Shown here one piece after another: positions 1 through 7,506 of a DNA stretch of 17,401 nt. The stretch covers positions 1 through 17,401 of the forward strand of contig CAZUZF010000019.1 in NCBI GenBank assembly GCA_964624955.1. Direction: 5' to 3'. The notes beneath the pieces are model-generated. The model was given only the letters and a program-made list of their open reading frames with translations, was not told the DNA's origin and did no database searches. Every line of letters starts with the position of its first letter. Position 1 is the first letter of the stretch. Origin of the DNA: JACQHJ01 sp964624955. GTDB taxonomy: Bacteria > Patescibacteriota > Microgenomatia > Levybacterales > UBA12049. The position numbers and the translations under genes are program-made.

Positions 1-314
1 AAAATACAATCTTCGGAGGCCTTTGCGATCCAGATATTGGAGATATTCTAGTTGGTCTTATTAATTTAATCTTCATTCTTGCTGTAATCGTTGCCCTTCT
101 TTATTTAATCTGGGGAGGGTTTAAATGGTTAACATCGGGTGGAGATAAGACTGCTGTACAGGGAGCAAGAGAGCATATTGTTGCAGCCATTGTCGGATTG
201 GTAGTAATCTTTCTTTCATACTTTATACTAAACTTCATAATTGGATTCTTTATCCCCGGATTTAGCCTAAGCACATTTGTTTTGCCAAACGTAGGCAACC
301 CATTCCCTCAATAG
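1..314 (+). CDS. VirB2/TrbC-like pilin protein, 5' end missing
   Basis: The reading frame is open from the window edge to a TAG at 312-314, giving 103 visible residues; the start lies upstream. After a short segment containing a Cys there are two hydrophobic helices, about visible residues 16-36 and 60-84. Between them is a polar loop reading GGFKWLTSGGDKTAVQGARE. Two helices joined by an SGGD-K-V-A loop are typical of the small pilin-like membrane proteins (VirB2/TrbC type) in Patescibacteria T4SS-like loci. The next gene (355-678) is a clear paralogue with the same loop and a matching second helix (VGLVVIFLSYFILNFI here, VGLIVVFLSFFIINFI there). The tail after helix 2 is Pro/Phe/Asn-rich. 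The family call is reasonably firm. Whether it forms a pilus, a pore subunit or something else cannot be read from the sequence. Confidence 0.75.
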   Translation, partial: NTIFGGLCDPDIGDILVGLINLIFILAVIVALLYLIWGGFKWLTSGGDKTAVQGAREHIVAAIVGLVVIFLSYFILNFIIGFFIPGFSLSTFVLPNVGNPFPQ

Positions 315-319
315 ACTAC

Positions 320-348
320 TTGATAAGGCACAGATACTTTGTTATTGT
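320..348 (+). promoter_or_regulatory. Extended -10 promoter for the second pilin; leaderless start predicted
   Basis: TTGATA (320-325) lies 17 nt before TATTGT (343-348), which is preceded by TG one base upstream (340-341), the extended -10 arrangement. The hexamer ends 6 nt before the ATG at 355, so transcription would be expected to start at the A of the start codon. There is no Shine-Dalgarno sequence. The same geometry occurs before the genes at 4554 and 6825. Confidence 0.5.
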
Positions 349-354
349 TATTTT

Positions 355-678
355 ATGGACTTATCTATTAAATGGGATAAATGTATTCCAGAAGGCGTAG
401 TTGCACCCACAATTGCTTGCATTCCTCAAATAATTAAAGTTGTAATCAACTGGTCTTTAATATTTGCAACAATTGTTGCTCTATTTTTAGTAATCTATTC
501 TGGTATTAAGTTTATTAATTCAGGAGGAGATCCAAAAAGCGTTGACAGTGCCAAGAAAACACTTACCTTTGCCTTAGTTGGCTTGATTGTCGTCTTTTTA
601 TCTTTTTTTATAATTAACTTTATTGCCACATTTACCGGAGTTGAAATTCTAACAAAAATTAAATTAGGCGTAGAATAA
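355..678 (+). CDS. VirB2/TrbC-like pilin protein, second tandem copy
   Basis: 107 residues. A short N-terminal segment with two Cys (C10, C22) precedes a first hydrophobic helix at about 32-50. A polar loop follows (INSGGDPKSVDSAKKT), then a second helix at about 71-93 and a short tail. The loop and second helix match the preceding partial protein closely, so the two are a tandem duplication of a T4SS pilin-like membrane protein. The absence of a cleavable signal peptide and the two-helix hairpin fit VirB2/TrbC-type subunits. It sits 40 nt after the first pilin and 132 nt before the PrgI gene. It appears to have its own extended -10 promoter and a leaderless ATG. Differences at the N-terminus and tail suggest the copies are not interchangeable, for example major and minor subunits, which is inference. 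Confidence 0.78.
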   Translation: MDLSIKWDKCIPEGVVAPTIACIPQIIKVVINWSLIFATIVALFLVIYSGIKFINSGGDPKSVDSAKKTLTFALVGLIVVFLSFFIINFIATFTGVEILTKIKLGVE

Positions 679-810
679 TAACTTAGGCTTCTAGTTTTCA
701 CGCAAAATTTATCTACTTTAATCCAAGTAAGACATAGTTTGATAATCTTGAAATGATATTTTTCACGGTAAACAATAGTAATAGATACTTTTTACTAGTA
801 TTTAAGTTTA

Positions 811-1995
811 ATGGAAAATCATCCAATACCACAAGATATAACAGGTTTTCAGTTTAAGCTTATAGGCGATATGACTGTTAAACAGTTTGCCTATGTTGCT
901 GTAGGCGTAATACTGGGTTGGTTTTTCTTTGTCACACCTCTAACTGAGCTTATAAAAATACCCCTTGCGGTTACCTTTATTCTTTCAGGCATTGCCCTAG
1001 CTTTCCTCCCCATTGAAGGAAGACCGTTAGATAGTATGATTGCCAATTTTTTTAAAGCTGTTTTTTCTCCCACCCAATACGTCTATCAAAAACAAGGAGC
1101 AAATCTTATTATGCAAACAACGCCGGGCATGGGAAATAAATCCGCAGATGGGCTGATGAAGTTTTTTGGTAGATTTCCCAAGAGGAAAAATAAGCTTGAT
1201 AAAAAAGAGTCTGTTTTTTTTCAGAATATAGCTACCTATTCTACTCCTCAACAAAATATTGCACCGGGAAATGTTCCTTCTCATTATTTTGCAAATAAAA
1301 CTCCACCAAGGACTTCCGGGGCGCCTTCTAAGGAGGATAGGCTAAAAGCTGCTGATGAAGCGCTTGCTTCTGAAAACCTACTTAAAACAGCAGCTGTACT
1401 TGAAAAAGAATTGGAAAAGACAAAGCAACTGGAAGAAAAAGAAAGCCATGTAGACCAAAAGGCCTACTTGGAAACCCACCAAAAAGTTCTGGAACTTCAG
1501 GAAAAACTAAATGAAATGCTTTCTCAAAAACAAGAACTTGAAAAACGCTTAATTGAGATGCAAAAAAGTGCCACAACAAAAGAGACTGTATTTACCCCTT
1601 CTGTTGCAAGTCAACTTCCTTCCGAGCAGACACAATTTGTTAGAAGTATTCCCCAAAACATGACAAAAAGCGTAGGCCTTCCCAATGCTCCTGAATTTCC
1701 CAACCTTTTAACAGGTATTATCAAAGACCCAAGGGGAAATCCCTTGGGAAATATCTTGGTTGAGGTAAAAGACAGTGAGGGAAACGCAGTCAGGGCCTTT
1801 AAAACCAATGCGCTTGGCCATTTTGCATCAGCAACGCAGCTTAATAACGGAAACTACACCATTACTTTTGAAGATCCAAAAGGACAACATAAATTTGACA
1901 CAATTGGCTTTGAAGCTAGTGGTCAAGTAATTATGCCTATTGAAGTTATTTCTGTTGATCAAAGAGAAGAGCTTAGGAGGTCTTTATTTAATTAA
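811..1995 (+). CDS. PrgI-family T4SS membrane protein with coiled coil and C-terminal beta-sandwich
   Basis: 394 residues. Residues 1-95 match the PrgI family: an N-terminal HPIPQDITGFQFKLIGDMT segment, then two hydrophobic helices (about 25-45 and 50-68). PrgI-like proteins lie beside VirB4 in many Gram-positive and CPR conjugation or T4SS loci and are thought to be VirB3-like partners that anchor the ATPase. This protein is much longer than the usual ~100-150-residue family member. A basic linker (about 105-175) is followed by a charged Glu/Lys/Gln-rich coiled coil (about 176-254). A C-terminal domain (about 298-380) with the pattern LTGIIKDPRGNPLGN...V then TNALGHF and NGNYTITF is typical of CarboxypepD-regulatory/Cna-B-like beta-sandwiches. 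No Shine-Dalgarno sequence precedes the ATG; TAGTAT at 796-801 is a weak -10 candidate. The next gene begins directly after the stop codon. Confidence 0.82.
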   Translation: MENHPIPQDITGFQFKLIGDMTVKQFAYVAVGVILGWFFFVTPLTELIKIPLAVTFILSGIALAFLPIEGRPLDSMIANFFKAVFSPTQYVYQKQGANLIMQTTPGMGNKSADGLMKFFGRFPKRKNKLDKKESVFFQNIATYSTPQQNIAPGNVPSHYFANKTPPRTSGAPSKEDRLKAADEALASENLLKTAAVLEKELEKTKQLEEKESHVDQKAYLETHQKVLELQEKLNEMLSQKQELEKRLIEMQKSATTKETVFTPSVASQLPSEQTQFVRSIPQNMTKSVGLPNAPEFPNLLTGIIKDPRGNPLGNILVEVKDSEGNAVRAFKTNALGHFASATQLNNGNYTITFEDPKGQHKFDTIGFEASGQVIMPIEVISVDQREELRRSLFN

Positions 1996-2688
1996 ATGGC
2001 AAAAACTGCCCTGAAACTAAACTCAACACAAAAGTTTATTGAAATTACAGACATTTTTGAAAATGTAGTTGTTTTAAGTGGAGGACAAGCTTGTATCATC
2101 CTGGAAGTACAGGCAACAAATTTTGAACTTTTGTCAACCGAGGAACAAGATGCAAAAATCTATGCCTATTCTGCCCTTCTTAACTCCCTTTCTTTTCCAA
2201 TACAAATAGTGGTAAAGAGCAAACAAGTTGATATTTCTCAATATTTAGACTCCCTATCTTTTCAGGCCAAAAAAACACCAAACCAGGCTCTTTCAAAACA
2301 AATAGAAATGTATAAAAACTTTGTTTCAGAGCTGATTAAGATAAATACGGTTTTGGATAAAAAATTCTATATTGTCATTTCCTATTCTAGTTTGGAAAAA
2401 GGCGCAATAGGCGCAACGCAAATGGTTTCTAAAAATAAAACAGAAGCCTTTGCCCTAAGCGCAAGGTCTGTTTTGCACGTTAAGGCAGAAACGATTAAAT
2501 CTCAATTAAATAGAATTGGTCTAAAATCTGAAATTTTGGAGAAAGATAAATTAATCAAGCTTTTCTACGATATTTTTAACGAACAGGCAATGCATCCAAC
2601 CCATACACAAGGATCTCAAAACTTAGCTATGGTTAGTAGTATTAATAATAATGCTAATGCAAATATAACCGCAAAGGAGGAACAATAA
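1996..2688 (+). CDS. TraC-like protein (VirB4 N-terminal-domain-like)
   Basis: 230 residues, soluble, with no signal peptide or membrane helix. The pattern of strands and helices (FIEITDIFENVVVLSGG, then ILEVQATNFELLSTEEQDA, then a long helical region and KKFYIVISYSS) resembles the N-terminal domain of VirB4/TraC/TrbE ATPases. No Walker motif is present. In CPR loci this domain is often a separate gene just upstream of VirB4, as here. It probably binds VirB4 or PrgI at the inner face of the membrane. The ATG directly follows the TAA of the PrgI gene in the same frame; an AGGAGG at 1975-1980 lies 15 nt upstream, unusually far. The 3' end overlaps the VirB4 gene by one base (TAATG). The C-terminal ~35 residues are Asn/Ala/Gln-rich and probably disordered. 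Confidence 0.7.
   Translation: MAKTALKLNSTQKFIEITDIFENVVVLSGGQACIILEVQATNFELLSTEEQDAKIYAYSALLNSLSFPIQIVVKSKQVDISQYLDSLSFQAKKTPNQALSKQIEMYKNFVSELIKINTVLDKKFYIVISYSSLEKGAIGATQMVSKNKTEAFALSARSVLHVKAETIKSQLNRIGLKSEILEKDKLIKLFYDIFNEQAMHPTHTQGSQNLAMVSSINNNANANITAKEEQ
2673..2680 (+). promoter_or_regulatory. Strong Shine-Dalgarno of the VirB4 gene
   Basis: AAAGGAGG ends 7 nt before the ATG at 2688. It is the best ribosome binding site in the window and fixes the VirB4 start. It lies within the last codons of the TraC-like gene, so the two are probably translationally coupled through the TAATG overlap. Confidence 0.8.
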
Positions 2689-4535
2689 TGTTTGGCAAAA
2701 AGAAAAACAAAAAAGAAAACTTACGTATTCCAGAGTCTATCCAAGTTCTACAAAGAGGAATGAATTCAATCCCAGATATTATTGCCCCTTCTTCAATTGA
2801 AGTTGATTTTAATAATATTAGAATTGGAGAAAAACTTCACAAAACCTTTTTTATAGCTGGCTACCCACGATATGTTAATCCAGATTGGCTAGAGCCCTTA
2901 ATTGACTTTGACCATTCTATGGATATTTCCATGTTTATCTATCCATCCCAAACAGCTGATGTGCTTTCCGATTTGAGACGAAAAATAGCTGAAATGGAAG
3001 CAACCATTGCCTCTGATATTGATGAAGGTTTAGACATAGATCCAAAAGTAAAAGCATCCCTGGAAGATGCGCTTTCTGTCCAAGAAGAGCTTGCCAAAGG
3101 AATTGAAAGGTTTTTTCAGTTTTCCCTTTATGTCTCTTTGGTTTCAGAAGATTTACAAGAGTTAAATGAAGCTTCAAAAAGATTAAATGCGACGCTTTCT
3201 TCAATTTTGCTTTTACCAAAAGTTGCAACCTTACAAATGGAAGACGGATTTAAATCAACCATACCTTTGGGAGAAGATAGGCTCTATATTACCAGAAATA
3301 TGGATACAACCTCACTTGCTTCAACCTTTCCTTTTACCTCTGCCATGCTTACGCAAGACAAAGGAGTGATGTATGGCATAAACCAGCAAAACGGCTCTTT
3401 GATTATTTTTGACAGGTATAGTTTGGAAAATGCAAACGAGGTAGTTTTGGGAAAATCTGGTGCTGGCAAATCATACCTTATAAAACTAGAGGTTATCAGA
3501 CAGCTTATGTTTGGTACGGAAATAATTGTCGTAGATCCTGAAGGCGAATATGAAAAGCTTGCCAAACAACTGGGCGGAGAAGAAGTTGCTTTTACACCCT
3601 CTTCTGCTATTAAAATCAACCCATTTGACCTTGCCGGAATATATGAGGAAGGAGAAAATGAACTTGGGCTTAAAATATTATCTTTACATGGCCTTTTAAA
3701 AATTGTTATGGGAAAGTTAGACGCAACGCATGATGCAATACTTGATAGGGCCTTGGTTGAAACATACAGGCAAAAAGGTATTACAACGGATCCTTCAACG
3801 CAGAGAAGGAAACCTCCTTTAATGGAAGACCTATACAAAGTCTTACTTGGCATGGAAGATGAAAAAGCTCAAGAATTGGCATTAATGCTTGAAAAATTTA
3901 TCAAAGGCTCTTTGTCTGGCATATTTAACCAGCAATCAAACTTTGATATCTCAAATCCACTAACCATTTTTAACATCAAAGCCTTGGAGGAGGAACTTAG
4001 ACCAATTGCCATGCATATCATTTTGGATTTTGTCTGGACAAAGGTTAAAAAAGACCTTAAAAAAAGACTTTTAATATTAGATGAGGCTTGGTATATGATG
4101 AAGTATGAAGACAGCGCTTCCTTTGTCTATTCAATTGCCAAAAGAAGCAGAAAATATTATTTGGGTCTTACAACCGTTACCCAAGACGTCCAGGATTTTC
4201 TTTCAACAGATTATGGAAAAGCAGTACTTTCAAATTCCTCAATTCAAATGCTTTTAAAACAAAGCCCTTCAGAAGTTGATTTGGTTTCTGACGTTTTCTA
4301 TCTAACAACTGGCGAAAAACAACTATTGTTATCAGCAAATGTAGGAGAAGGATTATTTTTCGCAGGACAAAACCATGTTGCCATACAAGTTGTTGCAGCG
4401 AACTTTGAGCATGAGATGATAACCTCAAATCCACAAGAGATTTTGGCACAAGAAAGCCAGAAGGAACAAAATGTAAACGCAACAGGGCAATCTCAAAAAC
4501 AACCCCAAGTTGATAGCTCAACTACAAATAGGTAA
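2688..4535 (+). CDS. virB4: VirB4-family T4SS ATPase
   Basis: 615 residues. VirB4/TraC/TrbE ATPases are hexameric motors at the cytoplasmic base of type IV secretion and conjugation machines. The N-terminal part (about 1-240) contains the family's pre-ATPase region, including a stretch around 195-240 ending in FPFTSAML. Walker A is GKSGAGKS at 255-262, followed by IIVVDPEGEYEKLAKQLGG, the usual VirB4 segment after Walker A. Walker B is LLILDEAWYMM with D465-E466. Downstream are IAKRSRKYYLGLTTVTQDVQDFL and a Gln-rich sensor region, then a C-terminal Gln/Ser/Asn-rich tail. All motifs needed for ATP hydrolysis are present. Length is at the short end for VirB4, consistent with a separate N-domain-like gene upstream. 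It is co-transcribed with the TraC-like gene. No VirD4 coupling protein is in view. Confidence 0.93.
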   Translation: MFGKKKNKKENLRIPESIQVLQRGMNSIPDIIAPSSIEVDFNNIRIGEKLHKTFFIAGYPRYVNPDWLEPLIDFDHSMDISMFIYPSQTADVLSDLRRKIAEMEATIASDIDEGLDIDPKVKASLEDALSVQEELAKGIERFFQFSLYVSLVSEDLQELNEASKRLNATLSSILLLPKVATLQMEDGFKSTIPLGEDRLYITRNMDTTSLASTFPFTSAMLTQDKGVMYGINQQNGSLIIFDRYSLENANEVVLGKSGAGKSYLIKLEVIRQLMFGTEIIVVDPEGEYEKLAKQLGGEEVAFTPSSAIKINPFDLAGIYEEGENELGLKILSLHGLLKIVMGKLDATHDAILDRALVETYRQKGITTDPSTQRRKPPLMEDLYKVLLGMEDEKAQELALMLEKFIKGSLSGIFNQQSNFDISNPLTIFNIKALEEELRPIAMHIILDFVWTKVKKDLKKRLLILDEAWYMMKYEDSASFVYSIAKRSRKYYLGLTTVTQDVQDFLSTDYGKAVLSNSSIQMLLKQSPSEVDLVSDVFYLTTGEKQLLLSANVGEGLFFAGQNHVAIQVVAANFEHEMITSNPQEILAQESQKEQNVNATGQSQKQPQVDSSTTNR

Positions 4536-4538
4536 TTT

Positions 4539-4547
4539 TGCTATTAT
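4539..4547 (+). promoter_or_regulatory. Extended -10 promoter for the papain-like membrane protein; leaderless start predicted
   Basis: TGCTATTAT combines an extended TGn with the hexamer TATTAT (4542-4547), ending 6 nt before the ATG at 4554. No good -35 is seen at 17 nt and no Shine-Dalgarno sequence is present. It lies in the 18-nt gap after VirB4, so the downstream exported-protein genes may be transcribed separately from the T4SS genes. Confidence 0.5.
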
Positions 4548-4553
4548 TAACTT

Positions 4554-6119
4554 ATGGATAAAAACCAAAATCAAGAGGAACAAAGAGAAAATCAACAGCA
4601 AAAAAGCGCAGTAGAAAGATTAAATGAGGCAGCCCAAAAAGCAAGACAGGCCAAGACAGCAATTGAGGCAGCTAAAAAGGGAAAGAAGGTAGTCAAAGGA
4701 GCTGCTAAAACATTAAGGACAGCCTCAACCGTACTTAGGGGAGGACAAGCTGCTATTGCAGTTGCCTCAGGAGTAGTTGCAACCGCTCCTGTCTGGGGAC
4801 CGCCTGTTTTAATCGGAGGATTTTTCTTATTAGTAATAATAATCATTATTGTTATTTTTAGCGGTGTCTCTGCTCCACCAACATGCAAGAGCATAACAGC
4901 AGAACCTAAAAAAATAAGCAATAATCTTCCGTCAGCGCTTACCCTTGAGGGCTGTAGTGAAAATGTAACCTACTTATGGGAATTACCAAGCATAGGAGGA
5001 GTATTTAGTACCCCACAAAGCGCTATAACTTTATATACCCCGCCCTCAATAAATGAGACAAAAAAAATATCTATTGGGGTTAAGGTTTGTTTTTCATCTA
5101 ACGCCAATAACTGTTCTATCTACCAGACTCCCCAGCTTACTATTGAAAGCGGTCAAAACCCAATTTATCCTGGAATAACATATAACCTAACAGGGCCTGG
5201 GTGCAGTGAAACCTGCAATGCAGAAAAAGGGAAACCCATTGTATATAACGTAGATATTGAATTTAATGAAGATGAGGCAGATGTAACCTTAGATAAAGTT
5301 TCTGCTGCGGTAACGCTTTCAACTGCCGTATTTACAATAAATAACGTAACCGGAGTAAAAACAGCACAGTTTAACCCAAATATTCCTTTAGTTAAATACA
5401 TTTGGAAACTTTCTGACAACGTTAAATCTTCTGAGAAAAACTCCAAAATTAAGAATTTCCATTTTGAAATAAAGGCAACTCCATACGTTGATAAAACGCA
5501 GACAAGTGTTCGCCTAACCATTGAAGGCGCAACTGCCCAGCCTCCAAAGGACAATACAGACGTTTCATATTGGGGAAAACAAATAGCCAATGCGCTTGAG
5601 CCTTATCCAAAACCATGTCCTTCTTCTGGCAATACTTTGTACAATGTACTTAGAAAAACTGTAACAAACGGCAACTACACAGCTTATAAAAGACCTGGTG
5701 ATTCCTGCGGAGATAGTGGTTCTGCCTATCTTTGCACATACATTATTGTTGACTCATATAGATTGGCAAAACTAAAAACCAAGTTAACTATTGGAAGAGA
5801 TGGATATACGTGGAATATGGTTGACCACTGGGAAGAGAATCCAGGGTGGCAAATATTAAGGGTAAATAATTTTTCGTCCTTGAGTAAAATTAAAGCAGGA
5901 GACGCTATTTTTTCATTTGATACCCCCACAAGTCGTAACAGCAAGTATCGCCACGTCAAGCTTATTAAAAGTGTTAAAATAAATCCAATTAGCGGAAACG
6001 GAACGATATATTCTTATCAATCAAACGGCTATGGACCAGAGACGTCAAATATGGTTAGAGCTTGGCGCGTTCTTCCTACTGAACATTTTGATGTTTTTAT
6101 GTTTGGCGCAATACCCTAA
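4554..6119 (+). CDS. Membrane-anchored protein with beta-sandwich domains and a papain-like (CHAP/NlpC-type) C-terminus
   Basis: 521 residues. Residues 1-60 are highly charged and Ala/Lys/Gln-rich (cytoplasmic, probably helical). A strong membrane helix at about 82-104 follows, with no cleavage site, so the rest should face outward. Residues ~110-200 and ~205-325 look like two beta-sandwich (PKD/Ig-like) modules; the first has YLWELPSIGG and paired Cys. The C-terminal ~185 residues resemble a CHAP/NlpC-P60 papain-like fold. Candidate nucleophile Cys394 is in AYLCTYIIVDSYRLA, the block KIKAGDAIFSF follows, and candidate His467 is in YRHVKLIKSV. Such domains cut peptidoglycan amide bonds. After VirB4, a role like that of VirB1 (local wall opening) is a fair inference, though activity is unproven. 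The gene follows VirB4 by 18 nt and precedes the Ig-like protein gene by 3 nt. Confidence 0.62.
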   Translation: MDKNQNQEEQRENQQQKSAVERLNEAAQKARQAKTAIEAAKKGKKVVKGAAKTLRTASTVLRGGQAAIAVASGVVATAPVWGPPVLIGGFFLLVIIIIIVIFSGVSAPPTCKSITAEPKKISNNLPSALTLEGCSENVTYLWELPSIGGVFSTPQSAITLYTPPSINETKKISIGVKVCFSSNANNCSIYQTPQLTIESGQNPIYPGITYNLTGPGCSETCNAEKGKPIVYNVDIEFNEDEADVTLDKVSAAVTLSTAVFTINNVTGVKTAQFNPNIPLVKYIWKLSDNVKSSEKNSKIKNFHFEIKATPYVDKTQTSVRLTIEGATAQPPKDNTDVSYWGKQIANALEPYPKPCPSSGNTLYNVLRKTVTNGNYTAYKRPGDSCGDSGSAYLCTYIIVDSYRLAKLKTKLTIGRDGYTWNMVDHWEENPGWQILRVNNFSSLSKIKAGDAIFSFDTPTSRNSKYRHVKLIKSVKINPISGNGTIYSYQSNGYGPETSNMVRAWRVLPTEHFDVFMFGAIP

Positions 6120-6122
6120 AAT

Positions 6123-6800
6123 ATGTTTAACAAATTTAAATTATTTTTACTGTTAATAGTTTTTTTAATCTCTTTATTTTTGCTAGGCTTGTCTGTGGTT
6201 TTATCTCCTAAGGTTTTGGATGTAAAACAAGTAAGTCCCCTGCCAAATTCAAAAAACGTATCTCTATATCCAAATATTAATCTTGTTTTTTCAAGACCGC
6301 TTCAAAAACAAGAGGCCCAAAAACTTTTTATATCTATTTCCCCACAAATTGACTACGATTCGTATTTTTCAAGCGATAATTCCTCCCTTACTTTAATTGT
6401 TAAAAAGAGTTTGGCTTTAGACCAGAAATATACAATTAAACTAAGCCTTTTGGATAAATCTTTTACCTGGGAATTTACAACTGTTTCTTCTCAAAAAGCA
6501 AGCCAAGATGAGTTAATAAGAAAACAGGGGGAAGCTGATCTGCTTTACGCCCAAAGCGAAAAAGAATTTTTAGATAAATACCCCTGGTATCCAAATCTCC
6601 CAGAGCCAAACGATGAGTACTTCATAGGCTTTGATTCTCAAAACAATGAATTTTTTGTAGATATATATGTGCAAAAATCATCTAGTGAAAATCAAGATTT
6701 GCAAGCTGAGAGAACTAAGCAAAAAGTCCTAGTAAAGCTTGAGGAAATTGGGGTAGATATCGATAAATATAAAATTGTCTGGGGTATTTACCCACAATAG
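6123..6800 (+). CDS. Membrane-anchored protein with Ig-like (Big_5/SbsA-type) domain; unknown function
   Basis: 225 residues. An N-terminal anchor (about 7-27) has a basic flank (MFNKFK) and no convincing signal peptidase site. Residues ~36-120 match the Ig-like Big_5/SbsA pattern: VSPLPNSKNVSLYPNINLVF, then LFISISP, SSLTLIV, then LDQKYTIKL and FTWEFTT. A charged helix (about 124-152) leads to a C-terminal domain at about 153-225 containing YFIGFDSQNNEFFVDIYVQ, a helix, and KIVWGIYPQ. This C-terminal domain resembles that of the 140-residue protein two genes downstream. The domains suggest an extracytoplasmic binding or structural role; no catalytic residues are evident. It starts 3 nt after the previous stop without a Shine-Dalgarno sequence. 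Confidence 0.65.
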   Translation: MFNKFKLFLLLIVFLISLFLLGLSVVLSPKVLDVKQVSPLPNSKNVSLYPNINLVFSRPLQKQEAQKLFISISPQIDYDSYFSSDNSSLTLIVKKSLALDQKYTIKLSLLDKSFTWEFTTVSSQKASQDELIRKQGEADLLYAQSEKEFLDKYPWYPNLPEPNDEYFIGFDSQNNEFFVDIYVQKSSSENQDLQAERTKQKVLVKLEEIGVDIDKYKIVWGIYPQ

Positions 6801-6809
6801 TTAAGTCTT

Positions 6810-6818
6810 TGTTATAAT
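6810..6818 (+). promoter_or_regulatory. Consensus extended -10 promoter for the C39-like gene; leaderless start predicted
   Basis: TGTTATAAT is a perfect extended -10 (TGn plus TATAAT at 6813-6818) in the 24-nt gap between genes. The hexamer ends 6 nt before the ATG at 6825, so the transcript should begin at the start codon. No Shine-Dalgarno sequence is present. This is the strongest of the promoters of this type in the window. Confidence 0.65.
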
Positions 6819-6824
6819 TTCAAT

Positions 6825-7502
6825 ATGTTAAAAAAACTGTTTTTATCTTTAGCTTTTTTTACCATCGCTCTTTTTTTAATTTATTCTGTCTCTTTTGCCA
6901 AAAACAACAGCACTGTTTTAACAATTATCGGAGACGTGGGTGCTCCAACAAAACAAGTCCGTTTTTACTGCCAGTATGATAATAAATATACAAAAAGTTA
7001 TTGCGATATAACCAGCCATGGCTGCACCCCTACTTCAATGGCAATGATTTTAGCAACTTTTGGGGACACTAAATGGAATCCTCTAAACACAGCCCTTTCC
7101 CAAAAAACAAGAAGAAATGGTTGTTTTAAGGGAGGGACAAACGAGTCGACACTTTTAAACAACTTTAGACCATGGTTTAAAAGCATGGGTTATAAATGGC
7201 CCATGGTAAACCTCGCAAGTGGGCGTAATTTTAACGTCAAGCAGGCTAAAAAATATCTTGACAATGGATATTTGCTTTTGGCGGGAGCAAATATGACATA
7301 TAACAGAAGCAGGTCTGGCAGCGGAGGGCATGCTGTTGTAATAGCGGGCTTAAATACTCAAACTCGAGTCGCAAAAGTCTATGACCCAACTTTTTGCACA
7401 AGCGACAAAGACTACAGCATAAGAAACATGGACATAGACAAAGAAGTAGTGTTTAATAGTGTAGGAAGCGGCTGGTATTGGGTATATCCAATAAAAAAAT
7501 AA
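6825..7502 (+). CDS. Secreted peptidase C39-like protein
   Basis: 225 residues. A clear N-terminal signal peptide (MLKK, hydrophobic core to about residue 22, then SVSFA with probable cleavage after A25) indicates export. The mature part fits the C39_2-like papain fold. Candidate nucleophile Cys67 lies in SHGCTPTSMAMILATFG, His169 in GSGGHAVVIAGLN and Asp187 in RVAKVYDPTF; their order and spacing match the Cys-His-Asp triad of the family. Further Cys (49, 60, 100, 191) could form disulfides outside the cell. C39-like domains include bacteriocin leader peptidases and many stand-alone secreted proteins of unknown substrate. Unlike bacteriocin ABC transporters, this one is not fused to a transporter, and no leader-peptide gene is visible nearby. 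Its neighbours are other exported proteins, so a surface role is likely. It has its own promoter. Confidence 0.72.
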   Translation: MLKKLFLSLAFFTIALFLIYSVSFAKNNSTVLTIIGDVGAPTKQVRFYCQYDNKYTKSYCDITSHGCTPTSMAMILATFGDTKWNPLNTALSQKTRRNGCFKGGTNESTLLNNFRPWFKSMGYKWPMVNLASGRNFNVKQAKKYLDNGYLLLAGANMTYNRSRSGSGGHAVVIAGLNTQTRVAKVYDPTFCTSDKDYSIRNMDIDKEVVFNSVGSGWYWVYPIKK

Positions 7503-7506
7503 TTTT

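Noticed and set aside
3284..3853. 189-codon open frame on the - strand inside VirB4
   Set aside because: It is fully antisense to the well-supported VirB4 ATPase core, Ser/Pro-rich with no recognisable domain, and is a shadow of the coding frame.
6825..7502. Bacteriocin export/maturation system based on the C39-like protein
   Set aside because: No ABC transporter fusion and no double-glycine leader peptide gene is visible; the protein is a stand-alone secreted form.
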